6,345 bases of DNA, taken from UBA1822 sp963634795. Its GTDB lineage: Bacteria > Bacillota > Negativicutes > Veillonellales > Dialisteraceae. The DNA lies in assembly GCA_963634795.1 (NCBI GenBank), contig CAVHDO010000097.1:1-6345 (forward strand). The letters are read 5' to 3'. Below are positions 1-5,259 of the stretch, piece by piece. How positions within the stretch are numbered: position 1 is the first letter of the stretch; each line of letters begins with the position of its first letter. Both the position numbers and the translations under genes were made by a program. Under the pieces are notes generated by a model, which saw only the letters and a list, made by a program, of their open reading frames with translations, did no database searches and was not told the DNA's origin.

Positions 1-1
1 A

Positions 2-76
2 GTTTTAGCGGACGGAGTGAGAGAACCGGGACTCTATTTTGTGTACGATAAGTACCGAAAAGAGCTTCTTAGGTAA
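2..76 (+). CDS. C-terminal end of an unidentified protein (partial)
   Basis: Only the last 24 codons are present; the gene starts left of the window. The frame beginning at base 2 reads through to a TAA at 74-76 and ends GLYFVYDKYRKELLR, which has the mixed hydrophobic/charged look of a real protein end. The other two + frames stop earlier (at 49-51 and near the edge). A strong intrinsic terminator at 62-90 overlaps the end of this frame and supports a transcribed + strand gene finishing here. The stop codon itself begins in the terminator loop. I do not recognise the family, and 24 residues are too few to assign a function. Confidence 0.55.
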   Translation, partial: VLADGVREPGLYFVYDKYRKELLR

Positions 77-90
77 GGAGCTCATTTTTT
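62..90 (+). terminator. intrinsic terminator of the left-edge gene
   Basis: GAGCTTCTT (62-70) pairs with AAGGAGCTC (75-83) around the loop AGGT, giving nine pairs with one G-T wobble. A T6 run follows at 85-90. The hairpin is built partly from the last codons of the upstream gene, whose TAA at 74-76 starts in the loop. Confidence 0.85.
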
Positions 91-106
91 GTGCTGCTCT
101 TCGGAA

Positions 107-156
107 AAGTGCACAGTACACAATGCACAGTGCACAGGTTGGCGTGCTTGGCTTTT
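107..156 (+). repeat. 50-base dispersed repeat, copy A, with GTGCACA heptamers
   Basis: Four tandem heptamers (GTGCACA, GTACACA, ATGCACA, GTGCACA at 109-136) are followed by GGTTGGCGTGCTTGGCTTT. The stretch matches 5511-5560 at 46 of 50 positions. Three of the four differences (118, 123, 125) fall in the heptamers and the fourth is the last base. GTGCAC is self-complementary, so the array can also pair with itself. Confidence 0.85.
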
Positions 157-172
157 TTGCTCAGACGCAAGA

Positions 173-207
173 TAGCCAGGAGCCGAGAGCTTGGAGCCTG
201 GAGCAAA
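173..207 (+). repeat. tandem heptamer array, GAGCNNN type
   Basis: Five consecutive 7-base units read TAGCCAG, GAGCCGA, GAGCTTG, GAGCCTG and GAGCAAA with no slippage. The first four bases are kept and the last three vary. The same type and phase recurs at 1367-1415, and in both places the array is followed within a few bases by a TTC-loop hairpin and a T-tract. Confidence 0.7.
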
Positions 208-212
208 AGCGG

Positions 213-350
213 TGTCGCTTCGCGACATTTTTGTATTGCGCCTTCGGCGTCCCATCATCCGCCTCCTCCGGAGGCACCTTCCTCCAAAGGAAGGCTTAAT
301 TTGTAGCGGCCTCCGGCCGCATTTGTTTTTATAAAAATCGCGCAAAGCGC
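213..350. repeat. cluster of six short perfect hairpins
   Basis: Six inverted repeats follow each other. TGTCGC/GCGACA has loop TTC (213-227, then T5). GCGCC/GGCGT has loop TTC and one G-T pair (238-250). GCCTCC/GGAGGC has loop TCC (261-275). CCTTCCT/AGGAAGG has loop CCAA (277-294). GCGGCC/GGCCGC has loop TCC (306-320, then ATTTGTTTTT). GCGC/GCGC has loop AAA (340-350). Five of the six loops are three bases long. The first and fifth look like intrinsic terminators. Stretches of G+C-rich hairpins like these occur between genes in many Bacillota, but I know no established name or function for this set. Confidence 0.75.
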
Positions 351-358
351 CACCGCTT

Positions 359-662
359 TCCTCATCTCTATCAGCAGAAAGTTTTTTATATATCAAACGC
401 CACAAAAAGCCAATCAAGAAACAGCCCGGCTCCTCATCTCTCATCTCTATCACCAAAAAGGTTTTTACATCAAACGCCACAAAAACCTAGCAAGAAAAAG
501 CTCCGCCTCCCATCTCTATCTTGCCACGGCCATCGCCTCAAACGCCGCCAAAGGTCAAGAACAAAAAGGTTTTGCCTCCTTCCCTCTTCCCTCTTCCCTA
601 TCAGCCAAAAAATTCCCATCTCAAACGCCACAAAAAGCAAAACAAAAAACAGCATCGCCTCT
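359..662 (-). repeat. four tandem units of a ~75-base modular repeat
   Basis: The anchor TCAAACGCC recurs at 393, 470, 538 and 621, spaced 77, 68 and 83 bases. In three units it continues CACAAAAA, then an A-rich stretch, then a GC-rich segment (for example CAGCCCGGCT at 422-431). The units are joined by short heptamer arrays: CTCATCT/CTATCAG (361-374), CTCATCT twice plus CTATCAC (433-453), and TCCCTCT twice plus TCCCTAT (581-601). Near the joins a CTATCAGCAGAAAG-like motif appears; it is best seen at 368-381 and its reverse complement recurs at 3759-3772 and 5438-5451. This accounts for most of the gene-free DNA before bioY. No protein-like frame is convincing here. Confidence 0.8.
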
Positions 663-684
663 CTTCCCTTTCTCATTGTCAATC

Positions 685-713
685 TTGCATTTCCTATCCC
701 GTTATCATATAAT
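685..713 (+). promoter_or_regulatory. likely sigma-A promoter of bioY
   Basis: A perfect TATAAT (708-713) lies 17 bases after TTGCAT (685-690), which keeps the TTG of the -35 consensus. Transcription would start near 720, giving a leader of about 45 bases before the bioY start. The first clean promoter after the repeat block sits exactly where bioY needs one. Confidence 0.7.
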
Positions 714-717
714 GATT

Positions 718-750
718 TTGTCGACTTACTTGTATTTCCAAAATAAACAA
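718..750 (+). promoter_or_regulatory. possible BirA (biotin repressor) operator before bioY
   Basis: TTGTCGAC (718-725) and ATAAACAA (743-750) form an imperfect inverted pair 17 bases apart. Each arm matches six of eight positions of the TTGTTAAC...GTTAACAA pattern known for BirA sites in Bacillota, and the spacing is in the known range. The site would cover the predicted transcription start and end just before the ribosome-binding site, a sensible place for repression by biotin-loaded BirA. The match is imperfect and no birA gene is in the window, so this is an inference. Confidence 0.4.
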
Positions 751-765
751 TCGGAGGGAAATTTC

Positions 766-1329
766 ATGACAAAAGAAAACATCGCCGCTCGTGGCGAACG
801 CGGGGCGAAAGAACTCGTGCTGTTCGGACTTTTCACCGCGCTCATCGCCATCGGCGCCTTTATCCGCGTGCCGGTGCCCGTGTGTCCTTTCACGCTCCAG
901 CTCCTTTTCACCACGCTTGCCGGGCTGCTTCTCGGCAGACGAAACGGCGCGTTTTCCGTCGCGCTCTACGTCCTTCTGGGCCTGGCCGGCGTTCCCGTTT
1001 TCACCGAAGGCGGCGGGCCCGCGTATATTTTCCAGCCCACATTCGGCTATCTCATCGGCTTCGTCGCCGGCGCCTGGCTGACAGGGAAACTCTCCGAAGG
1101 CCCGCTCACCTTCGCCAAAGCCCTCCGCGCCTCCCTTGCCGGGCTCCTCGTCGTCTATCTTTTCGGCATGGCCTATGTGTACATCATCAACCGTTTCTAT
1201 CTGGAAACGCCCATCGGTATCTGGCCGCTCGTCCTCTACTGCTTCCTCCTCGCCGTCCCCGGAGACCTCTGCCTCTGCATTTTGGCCGCGTCCATGGCGA
1301 AACGGTTGCGGAATGTTTTGGGAAACTGA
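766..1329 (+). CDS. bioY: BioY, biotin-specific S component of an ECF transporter
   Basis: This 187-residue integral membrane protein is expected to bind biotin and bring it in together with a shared energizing module (EcfA, EcfA', EcfT), which is not encoded here. Family marks seen: a first hydrophobic helix at about 16-34 leading into RVPVPVCPFTLQ (34-45); LAGLLLGRRNGAFSVALYVLLG (51-72); the loop GLAGVPVFTEGGGP (72-85); PTFGYLIGFVAGAW (91-104); and the late PGDL motif (165-168) before a basic tail. Length is normal for BioY. The ATG at 766 is chosen because GGAGGG (753-758) lies seven bases before it. The upstream in-frame ATG at 712 overlaps the -10 box and could not be translated from that promoter. 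The gene appears to be transcribed alone; a repeat element separates it from bioD. Confidence 0.95.
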   Translation: MTKENIAARGERGAKELVLFGLFTALIAIGAFIRVPVPVCPFTLQLLFTTLAGLLLGRRNGAFSVALYVLLGLAGVPVFTEGGGPAYIFQPTFGYLIGFVAGAWLTGKLSEGPLTFAKALRASLAGLLVVYLFGMAYVYIINRFYLETPIGIWPLVLYCFLLAVPGDLCLCILAASMAKRLRNVLGN

Positions 1330-1366
1330 ATGGAGGCAGCTTGCTTTTTACGCCATCATCAGCTAC

Positions 1367-1529
1367 GAGCTTAGAGCCGTCAAAAGTGAGCAGTGAGTAG
1401 TTAGCAGTGAGCAGTGCAGGTACGCGCTTCGCGCATTTTTTATACAGCCAGAATCGCAAATGCCACAAAAACTAAGCATGAAACAGCCGGGCTTAACTGC
1501 TCACTGCTAATTGCTAATTGCTAACTGTC
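1367..1529. repeat. ~160-base repeat element with inverted heptamer arrays
   Basis: The left array runs in strict 7-base phase from 1367: GAGCTTA, GAGCCGT, CAAAAGT, GAGCAGT, GAGTAGT, TAGCAGT, GAGCAGT. A GCGC-TTC-GCGC hairpin with a T6 run follows (1424-1441). Next is one copy of the modular core in minus orientation (TCGCAAATGCC at 1454, then CACAAAAA and CAGCCGGGCT). The right array at 1495-1529 reads AACTGCT, CACTGCT, AATTGCT, AATTGCT, AACTGTC, essentially the reverse complement of the left one. The arms could pair into a long imperfect stem, as in a small non-autonomous mobile element. There is no coding capacity and no clear target-site duplication. It fills most of the 328-base bioY-bioD gap. 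Confidence 0.7.
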
Positions 1530-1563
1530 TTGCCCTGGCGGCGATTTCCTTCTTTTGCTTCGT

Positions 1564-1631
1564 TTCCTTTCTTTCCCGGAAAAGGAAGAAAATGAAGAAG
1601 CTGTAAGGAGTTCCGTACGAATTCATCGTAC
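1564..1631 (+). other. small inverted repeats in the bioD leader
   Basis: TTCCTTT (1564-1570) pairs with AAAGGAA (1581-1587). Further on, GTACGA (1615-1620) pairs perfectly with TCGTAC (1626-1631) around ATTCA. The second lies just before the bioD ribosome-binding site and could be an operator half-pair or a leader hairpin. I see no convincing -35/-10 pair between 1530 and 1657, and no good BirA box, so how bioD is transcribed is unclear from the sequence. Confidence 0.3.
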
Positions 1632-1657
1632 ATGATCCATAAAAAAAGGAGAAAAAA

Positions 1658-2332
1658 ATGAGCAAAGCCATCTTCCTCACCGGCACCGATACCGACATCG
1701 GCAAAACCTACGTGACCGCCCTTTTAATCAAAACATTGCGCGAAGCCGGATACGACACCGGTTACTACAAAGCCGCCGTGAGCGGCGCGCCGTCTGTTTC
1801 CGAATCCGACGCCGGATTTGTCAATCGCTTCGCCGATATCGGAGAGCCCGAAGAACTATTGCTCTCCTATCTCTACCGCACCCCCGTTTCCCCCCATCTC
1901 GCCGCCCGACTCGAAGGCCATCCGCTCGAAAAAGACGAAATCATGAAAGCCTGGGCGCGCGTCACCGCCGCCTATCCCTACGTCGCCGTCGAAGGGTCCG
2001 GCGGCATCGTCTGCCCACTCCGCCACGACGAGACCGCCACCTACTACCTCGAAGACATCGTTTCCTGGCTGAAACTCCCCATCCTCCTCGTCGCCGCCGC
2101 CGGCCTCGGCACCATCAACCACGTCGTCACCACCTGCGAATACATCCGCACACGGAAATTTCCCATCCACGGCATACTCCTCAACCACTGGACCGGCGGC
2201 CTCATGGAAGAAGACAACGTCCGCATGATCGAAGAAATCACCCACGTCCCCGTCCTCGCCAAAATCCGAGACGGCGACACAAGCCTTTCCTGCGAACCCA
2301 AAATTTTGGCCGATTGTTTCGGAAACATTTGA
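1658..2332 (+). CDS. bioD: BioD, ATP-dependent dethiobiotin synthetase
   Basis: The enzyme carboxylates and closes 7,8-diaminopelargonic acid (DAPA) to dethiobiotin using CO2 and ATP, the penultimate step of biotin synthesis, in the cytoplasm. The 224-residue protein has the P-loop GTDTDIGKT (9-17) at the N-terminus, the substrate-side lysine in YYKAAVSG (K38), SPHLAAR (78-84), the nucleotide/metal segment VEGSGGIVCP (111-120), and AAAGLGTINHVV further on. Length fits the family. KAAVSG replaces the more usual KPVxSG; I recall similar KAA variants in clostridial BioD, so this does not suggest loss of function. The ATG follows AAAGGAG with a normal gap. bioA starts 12 bases after the stop, with its ribosome-binding site AAAGGA beginning at the bioD stop, so the two are an operon and probably translationally coupled. 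Confidence 0.95.
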   Translation: MSKAIFLTGTDTDIGKTYVTALLIKTLREAGYDTGYYKAAVSGAPSVSESDAGFVNRFADIGEPEELLLSYLYRTPVSPHLAARLEGHPLEKDEIMKAWARVTAAYPYVAVEGSGGIVCPLRHDETATYYLEDIVSWLKLPILLVAAAGLGTINHVVTTCEYIRTRKFPIHGILLNHWTGGLMEEDNVRMIEEITHVPVLAKIRDGDTSLSCEPKILADCFGNI

Positions 2333-2344
2333 AAGGAACTCACC

Positions 2345-3700
2345 ATGGAAAACAAAATCGATTGGCAAAAAGAAGACGCCGAACACATCTGGCATCCCGC
2401 CATGCAAATGAAAGACAACGAAATCTTTCCCCCCGTCGTCATTGACCACGCCAAAGGCAGCTACCTCTACGGCACCGACGGAAAAGCCTACCTCGACATC
2501 ATCTCCTCCTGGTGGTGCAACCTCCTCGGCCACGCCAATCCCGAAATCAACGACGCCTTGAAGAAACAAGTCGACGAACTCGAGCACGTCATCTTCACCA
2601 ACTTCACCCACAAACCCGCCATCGAGCTCGCCCGCGAACTCACCGCCCTCCTCCCCGGCGGCCTCACCAAATTCACCTTCCACGACAACGGGTCCTCTGC
2701 CGTCGAAGCCGCGATGAAAATGGCCTTCCAATACCAATACCAGACAGGCCACCCCGAGAAAACCCGTTTCATGTGCCTTCCCGAATCCTACCACGGCGAA
2801 ACCATCGGCGCCCTCTCCGTCGGCTCCATGGACGTCTACGCCAAAATTTTCCATCCGCTTTTGATGCAAAACATCCACTTCGAAGGCCTCGACTGCTATC
2901 GTTGCCCCTACGGAAAAGACCGCGACCACTGCGACATCGAATGCTTTGCAAGCGCCGAAGCCGCCTTCCGAGCCCACGGCGCCGAGACCGCGGCCATGAT
3001 CGTCGAGCCCATCCTCCAAGGCGCCGCCGGCATGCGCATCTACCCCGCCGAATACCTGCGCCGCCTCCGCGCCCTCTGCGACGAATACGGCGTCCTTTTG
3101 ATCGACGACGAAATCGCCGCCGGCTTCGGCCGCACCGGAAAACTCTTCGCCATCGAACACGCCGGCATCTCCCCCGACATCCTCTGCACCTCCAAAGGAC
3201 TCACCGCCGGCTACATGCCCATGTCCCTCACCGTCACCACCGACGCCGTCTACCAAGCCTTCTACGACGACTACGGCACCCACAAAGCCTTCGTCCACAG
3301 CCACACCTACGCAGGAAACCCCATGGCCTGCGCCGTCGCCCTCGCCGTGCTGAAAATTATGAAACGCGACAACATTCTGGAAACCGTCCGAGAAAACGGC
3401 GCCTACCTCCACGAGAAACTGCAAAATGCTTTAGGAAACCATAGAAACGTCGGTGAAATCCGCCACATCGGCCTCATCAACGCCATCGAACTCGTCGAAG
3501 ACCCGAAGACGAAGAAACCCTTTGACAGCAAGAAACGCATCGGCTGGCACATCTTCCGCCAAGCCATGCAAAAAGGCCTCGTCCTCCGCCCCATGGGCGA
3601 CGTCATCTATTTCAATCCCCCGCTCAATATCGAAAGAAACGACCTGGACAAGGCCGTCACGCTCTGCAAAGAAGCGGTAGAGGAAGTATTGGGGAAGTGA
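2345..3700 (+). CDS. bioA: BioA, adenosylmethionine-8-amino-7-oxononanoate aminotransferase
   Basis: This PLP enzyme of the class III aminotransferase fold transfers an amino group, classically from S-adenosylmethionine, to KAPA to make DAPA, the substrate of the upstream BioD. Seen in the 451 residues: IWHPAMQM (15-22); SSWW (54-57), typical of BioA; NGSSAVEAAMKMA (115-127) for the cofactor phosphate; SYHGE (148-152); DEIAAGFGRTG (255-265) with the PLP-ring aspartate; the Schiff-base lysine K284 in TSKGLTAGYMPMS; HSHTYAGNP (318-326); and RPMGDVIYFNPP near the C-terminus. A four-cysteine cluster (C184, C187, C196, C200) interrupts the middle of the protein; I recall the same cluster in clostridial BioA, and its role is unknown to me. 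The gene is complete. Its end runs straight into repeat-family DNA. C-ending codons are strongly preferred, which opens long false frames on the other strand. Confidence 0.95.
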   Translation: MENKIDWQKEDAEHIWHPAMQMKDNEIFPPVVIDHAKGSYLYGTDGKAYLDIISSWWCNLLGHANPEINDALKKQVDELEHVIFTNFTHKPAIELARELTALLPGGLTKFTFHDNGSSAVEAAMKMAFQYQYQTGHPEKTRFMCLPESYHGETIGALSVGSMDVYAKIFHPLLMQNIHFEGLDCYRCPYGKDRDHCDIECFASAEAAFRAHGAETAAMIVEPILQGAAGMRIYPAEYLRRLRALCDEYGVLLIDDEIAAGFGRTGKLFAIEHAGISPDILCTSKGLTAGYMPMSLTVTTDAVYQAFYDDYGTHKAFVHSHTYAGNPMACAVALAVLKIMKRDNILETVRENGAYLHEKLQNALGNHRNVGEIRHIGLINAIELVEDPKTKKPFDSKKRIGWHIFRQAMQKGLVLRPMGDVIYFNPPLNIERNDLDKAVTLCKEAVEEVLGK

Positions 3701-3712
3701 GAGGGAAGAGAG

Positions 3713-3739
3713 GCACGGAATTTTTCGTGCTTTTCTTTT
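3713..3739 (+). terminator. intrinsic terminator of bioD-bioA
   Basis: GCACGGA (3713-3719) pairs with TTCGTGC (3724-3730) around a four-base loop, with one G-T pair, and TTTTCTTTT follows. It begins 13 bases after the bioA stop, in the right place and orientation to end the operon. It is also the hairpin segment of the first repeat unit here. Confidence 0.75.
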
Positions 3740-3780
3740 GCGGCATTTGAGATAAAAACTTTCTGCTGATAGGGAAGAGG

Positions 3781-3814
3781 GAAGAGGAGCCCGACTTGGC
3801 TCTTCTTTTCTTTT
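3781..3814 (+). terminator. second terminator-like hairpin after bioA
   Basis: GAGCC (3787-3791) pairs with GGCTC (3798-3802) around CGACTT. The stem extends outward through GAAGAG and TTCTTT to about eleven pairs including two wobbles, and more T-rich sequence follows. It occupies the same place in the second repeat unit as the terminator at 3713 does in the first, with entirely different arm sequences. Confidence 0.5.
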
Positions 3815-3914
3815 GCGGCGTTTGCGATGAAACCTTTCTGCTGATAGAGATGAGAAAAAAGAATCGTAGCTGGAGTCATGTTTTTCTTTTTACTTTAACC
3901 TAATGTTAATGCAT

Positions 3915-3953
3915 NNNNNNNNNNCCCCCCCCCCCCCCAAAAAAAAAAAAAAA
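3915..3953. other. scaffold gap plus homopolymer runs
   Basis: Ten N (3915-3924) are followed by C14 (3925-3938) and A15 (3939-3953). The N run is a standard placeholder for a join of unknown or estimated length. The perfect C and A runs at the contig end look like assembly or sequencing artefact. Adjacency and relative orientation of the two halves should not be taken as proven. Confidence 0.9.
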
Positions 3954-4179
3954 TTGCAAGAATAAAAGTCCCAAACAAAATTGCGGCAATACTGTTTTTT
4001 CTTCCTAAAGCCCTTCTAAACAATCAACAGTAATAATTTAATATCCCAACATAGTCGATAAATTTGTTGTAATGTTCCAAAACGCCTCATTCAGTAACTC
4101 CCTCTAATGACAACTTGTATGAAAAAATAATTTTTTAACCAAATTTATAAAAACGACATCTTCCAACTTGCGCCAAAAT
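3954..4179. other. A+T-rich intergenic stretch, nothing recognised
   Basis: About 225 bases between the gap and the rpsR terminator are A+T-rich, unlike the rest of the window. I see no protein-like frame with a ribosome-binding site, no RNA gene and no copy of the heptamer repeats. Confidence 0.5.
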
Positions 4180-4204
4180 AAAAAAGCACCCCCTCATGGA
4201 GTGC
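4180..4204 (-). terminator. intrinsic terminator of rpsF-ssb-rpsR
   Basis: On the minus strand GCACTCC pairs with GGGGTGC around ATGAG, seven pairs with one G-T wobble. A T6 run follows (A bases 4180-4185 on +). The wobble pairs only on the minus strand. It starts 18 bases after the rpsR stop codon. Confidence 0.85.
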
Positions 4205-4222
4205 TTTTTTTTATTATTTCCC

Positions 4223-4456
4223 TCAGTCTGCACTAAAAGGAAGGAGCGCAATCGCTCTGGCTCTCTTGATGGCCAGATTGATTTTGCGCTGATGCTTGGC
4301 GCAAGTCCCCGTGATGCGACGCGGAAGAATTTTCCCGCGTTCGGACACGAAATGACGGAGCGCCGCCACGTCCTTGTAGTCAATGGTCTCGACTTTGTCG
4401 ACGCAGCACTGGCAGACCTTTCTTCTCGGTCTTCTGATTTTATCTTTCTTGAACAT
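4223..4456 (-). CDS. rpsR: 30S ribosomal protein S18
   Basis: S18 binds the platform of the small ribosomal subunit together with S6. The 77-residue protein has the normal length, a basic N-terminus (KKDKIRRPRRK), the IDYKD motif (25-29), GKILPRRITGT (41-51), and the arginine/lysine-rich end IKRARAIALLPF. It is the zinc-binding C+ form: C15, C18, C52 and H55 sit where the metal ligands are expected, with an extra C17 making CQCC. AGGAGG (4465-4470 on +) lies eight bases before the ATG. It is the last gene of the rpsF operon, 20 bases after ssb, and is followed by a terminator. Confidence 0.97.
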   Translation of the reverse strand: MFKKDKIRRPRRKVCQCCVDKVETIDYKDVAALRHFVSERGKILPRRITGTCAKHQRKINLAIKRARAIALLPFSAD

Positions 4457-4476
4457 GACCGTATCCTCCTACCGGA

Positions 4477-4956
4477 TCAAAACGGAATATCTTCATCCGA
4501 TTTTGTCGATCCGAACTGACTGAAATTTCCCTGCGGACGACTGAAACCGTCAGACGGCTCCTCACCGGTTTGCGGCGTGCCGTAGCCTCTCGCATCCGTA
4601 TATCCCGTATCCTGCGGAGCCTGCACCGGACGAGTGTAGCCGAGCGGCTGCGCAATGAGATTGGCAATCACTTCCGTAACATAGCGTTTCACGCCGTCCT
4701 GTCCCTCATAGGATCTTGACGTGTAGCGCCCTTCCACGAAAACGCGGCTGCCTTTGTGAAGCTGATTTCCCACGGCATCCGCCAAATATCCCCAAGCGAC
4801 GACATTGATGAAATCCGTCATCTCGCGCTGCTCGCCCTGCGGCGTCACAAAGGTGCGGCTCACGGCGACACTGAAAGAGGCGACCGATTTGCCGGTCTTC
4901 GTCGCGCGAAGCTGGGGATCTCTTGTGAGGTTTCCTAAAATCTGTACTGAATTCAT
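4477..4956 (-). CDS. ssb: single-stranded DNA-binding protein
   Basis: SSB coats single-stranded DNA during replication, recombination and repair and recruits partner proteins through its C-terminal tip. The 159 residues show the OB-fold domain at about 1-108, with MNSVQILGNLTRDPQLR at the start, FSVAVSR (28-34), DFINVVAWG (48-56) and GSRVFVEGRYTSRSYEG (69-85). A low-complexity G/Q/P-rich linker follows, then the acidic tip DEDIPF. All parts are intact. The ribosome-binding site AAGGAG (4965-4970 on +) overlaps the stop codon of rpsF, which suggests translational coupling. Placement between rpsF and rpsR marks it as the housekeeping copy and not a plasmid or phage one. Confidence 0.97.
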   Translation of the reverse strand: MNSVQILGNLTRDPQLRATKTGKSVASFSVAVSRTFVTPQGEQREMTDFINVVAWGYLADAVGNQLHKGSRVFVEGRYTSRSYEGQDGVKRYVTEVIANLIAQPLGYTRPVQAPQDTGYTDARGYGTPQTGEEPSDGFSRPQGNFSQFGSTKSDEDIPF

Positions 4957-4968
4957 CGTCCGTTCTCC

Positions 4969-5259
4969 TTATTTCTCGTCCAATTTTACAATGATATGAC
5001 GAATAATTTCTTCGTGAATCTTGATAATGCGGTCAAGCTCTTTGATGGCTGCCGGCTCCGCGGTGAAGTCGATGACTACATAGTAGCCTTCTTTCTGATG
5101 CTTCACTTCGTAAGCGAGCTCACGCTTGCCCCATTCATCTTCCTTGTCGACGGTGCCTCCGATTTTTGCAATCGTCTGCTTGACCAGGTCGACCGCGCCG
5201 CGAATGACTTCTTCATTCGCCACGTCCACGATGAACATGACTTCATACTTCTTGCTCAT
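4969..5259 (-). CDS. rpsF: 30S ribosomal protein S6
   Basis: S6 binds the central domain of 16S rRNA as a dimer with S18, encoded two genes downstream. The 96-residue protein starts KKYEVMFIVD, typical of the first beta strand, and shows WGKRELAYEVKHQKEGYYVVIDF (43-65), the most conserved part of the family, then ELDRIIKIHEEIIRHIIVKLDEK. There is no acidic C-terminal extension as in E. coli, which fits Gram-positive-lineage S6. AAGGAGG (5267-5273 on +) lies seven bases before the ATG. It is the first gene of the operon, behind a clear promoter and a leader with two hairpins. Confidence 0.97.
   Translation of the reverse strand: MSKKYEVMFIVDVANEEVIRGAVDLVKQTIAKIGGTVDKEDEWGKRELAYEVKHQKEGYYVVIDFTAEPAAIKELDRIIKIHEEIIRHIIVKLDEK

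Larger units (their letters stand above)
3701..3852 (+). repeat. two modular repeat units downstream of bioA
   Basis: Starting at the bioA stop codon are GGGAAG-type heptamers. Unit one follows: hairpin segment, TTTTCTTTTGC, GGCATTTGAGA at 3742, and CTTTCTGCTGATAG at 3759-3772. Two GGGAAGA heptamers come next (3772-3785). Unit two then follows: hairpin segment, TTTTCTTTTGC, GGCGTTTGCGA at 3817, TTTCTGCTGATAG, then AGATGAG. These are the same modules as at 359-662, in the opposite orientation. The bases from 3853 to the assembly gap hold nothing I recognise. Confidence 0.75.

Noticed and set aside
82..480. A 132-codon minus-strand frame through the left repeats
   Set aside because: It runs across heptamer arrays and hairpins, has a basic low-complexity translation, and lacks family motifs.
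359..662. CRISPR-like array of regularly spaced repeats
   Set aside because: Spacing varies (77, 68, 83), the repeats are degenerate, the intervals resemble each other instead of being unique, and no cas gene is present.
676..765. Longer bioY start giving 30 extra residues
   Set aside because: The upstream starts overlap the promoter; ATG 712 sits on the -10 box, and the ribosome-binding site points to ATG 766.
720..765. Riboswitch upstream of bioY
   Set aside because: The leader is only about 45 bases and no aptamer-like fold is visible; a repressor operator is the simpler reading.
1856..3424. A 522-codon open frame on the minus strand
   Set aside because: It lies opposite bioD and bioA, is made mostly of V, G, F, D, E and A as expected from the complement of C-ending codons, has no ribosome-binding site of note, and spans two well-identified genes.
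2512..3444. A 310-codon + strand frame within bioA
   Set aside because: It is the shifted frame of bioA; its translation is mostly arginine, proline and histidine from GCC/CGC-rich codons.
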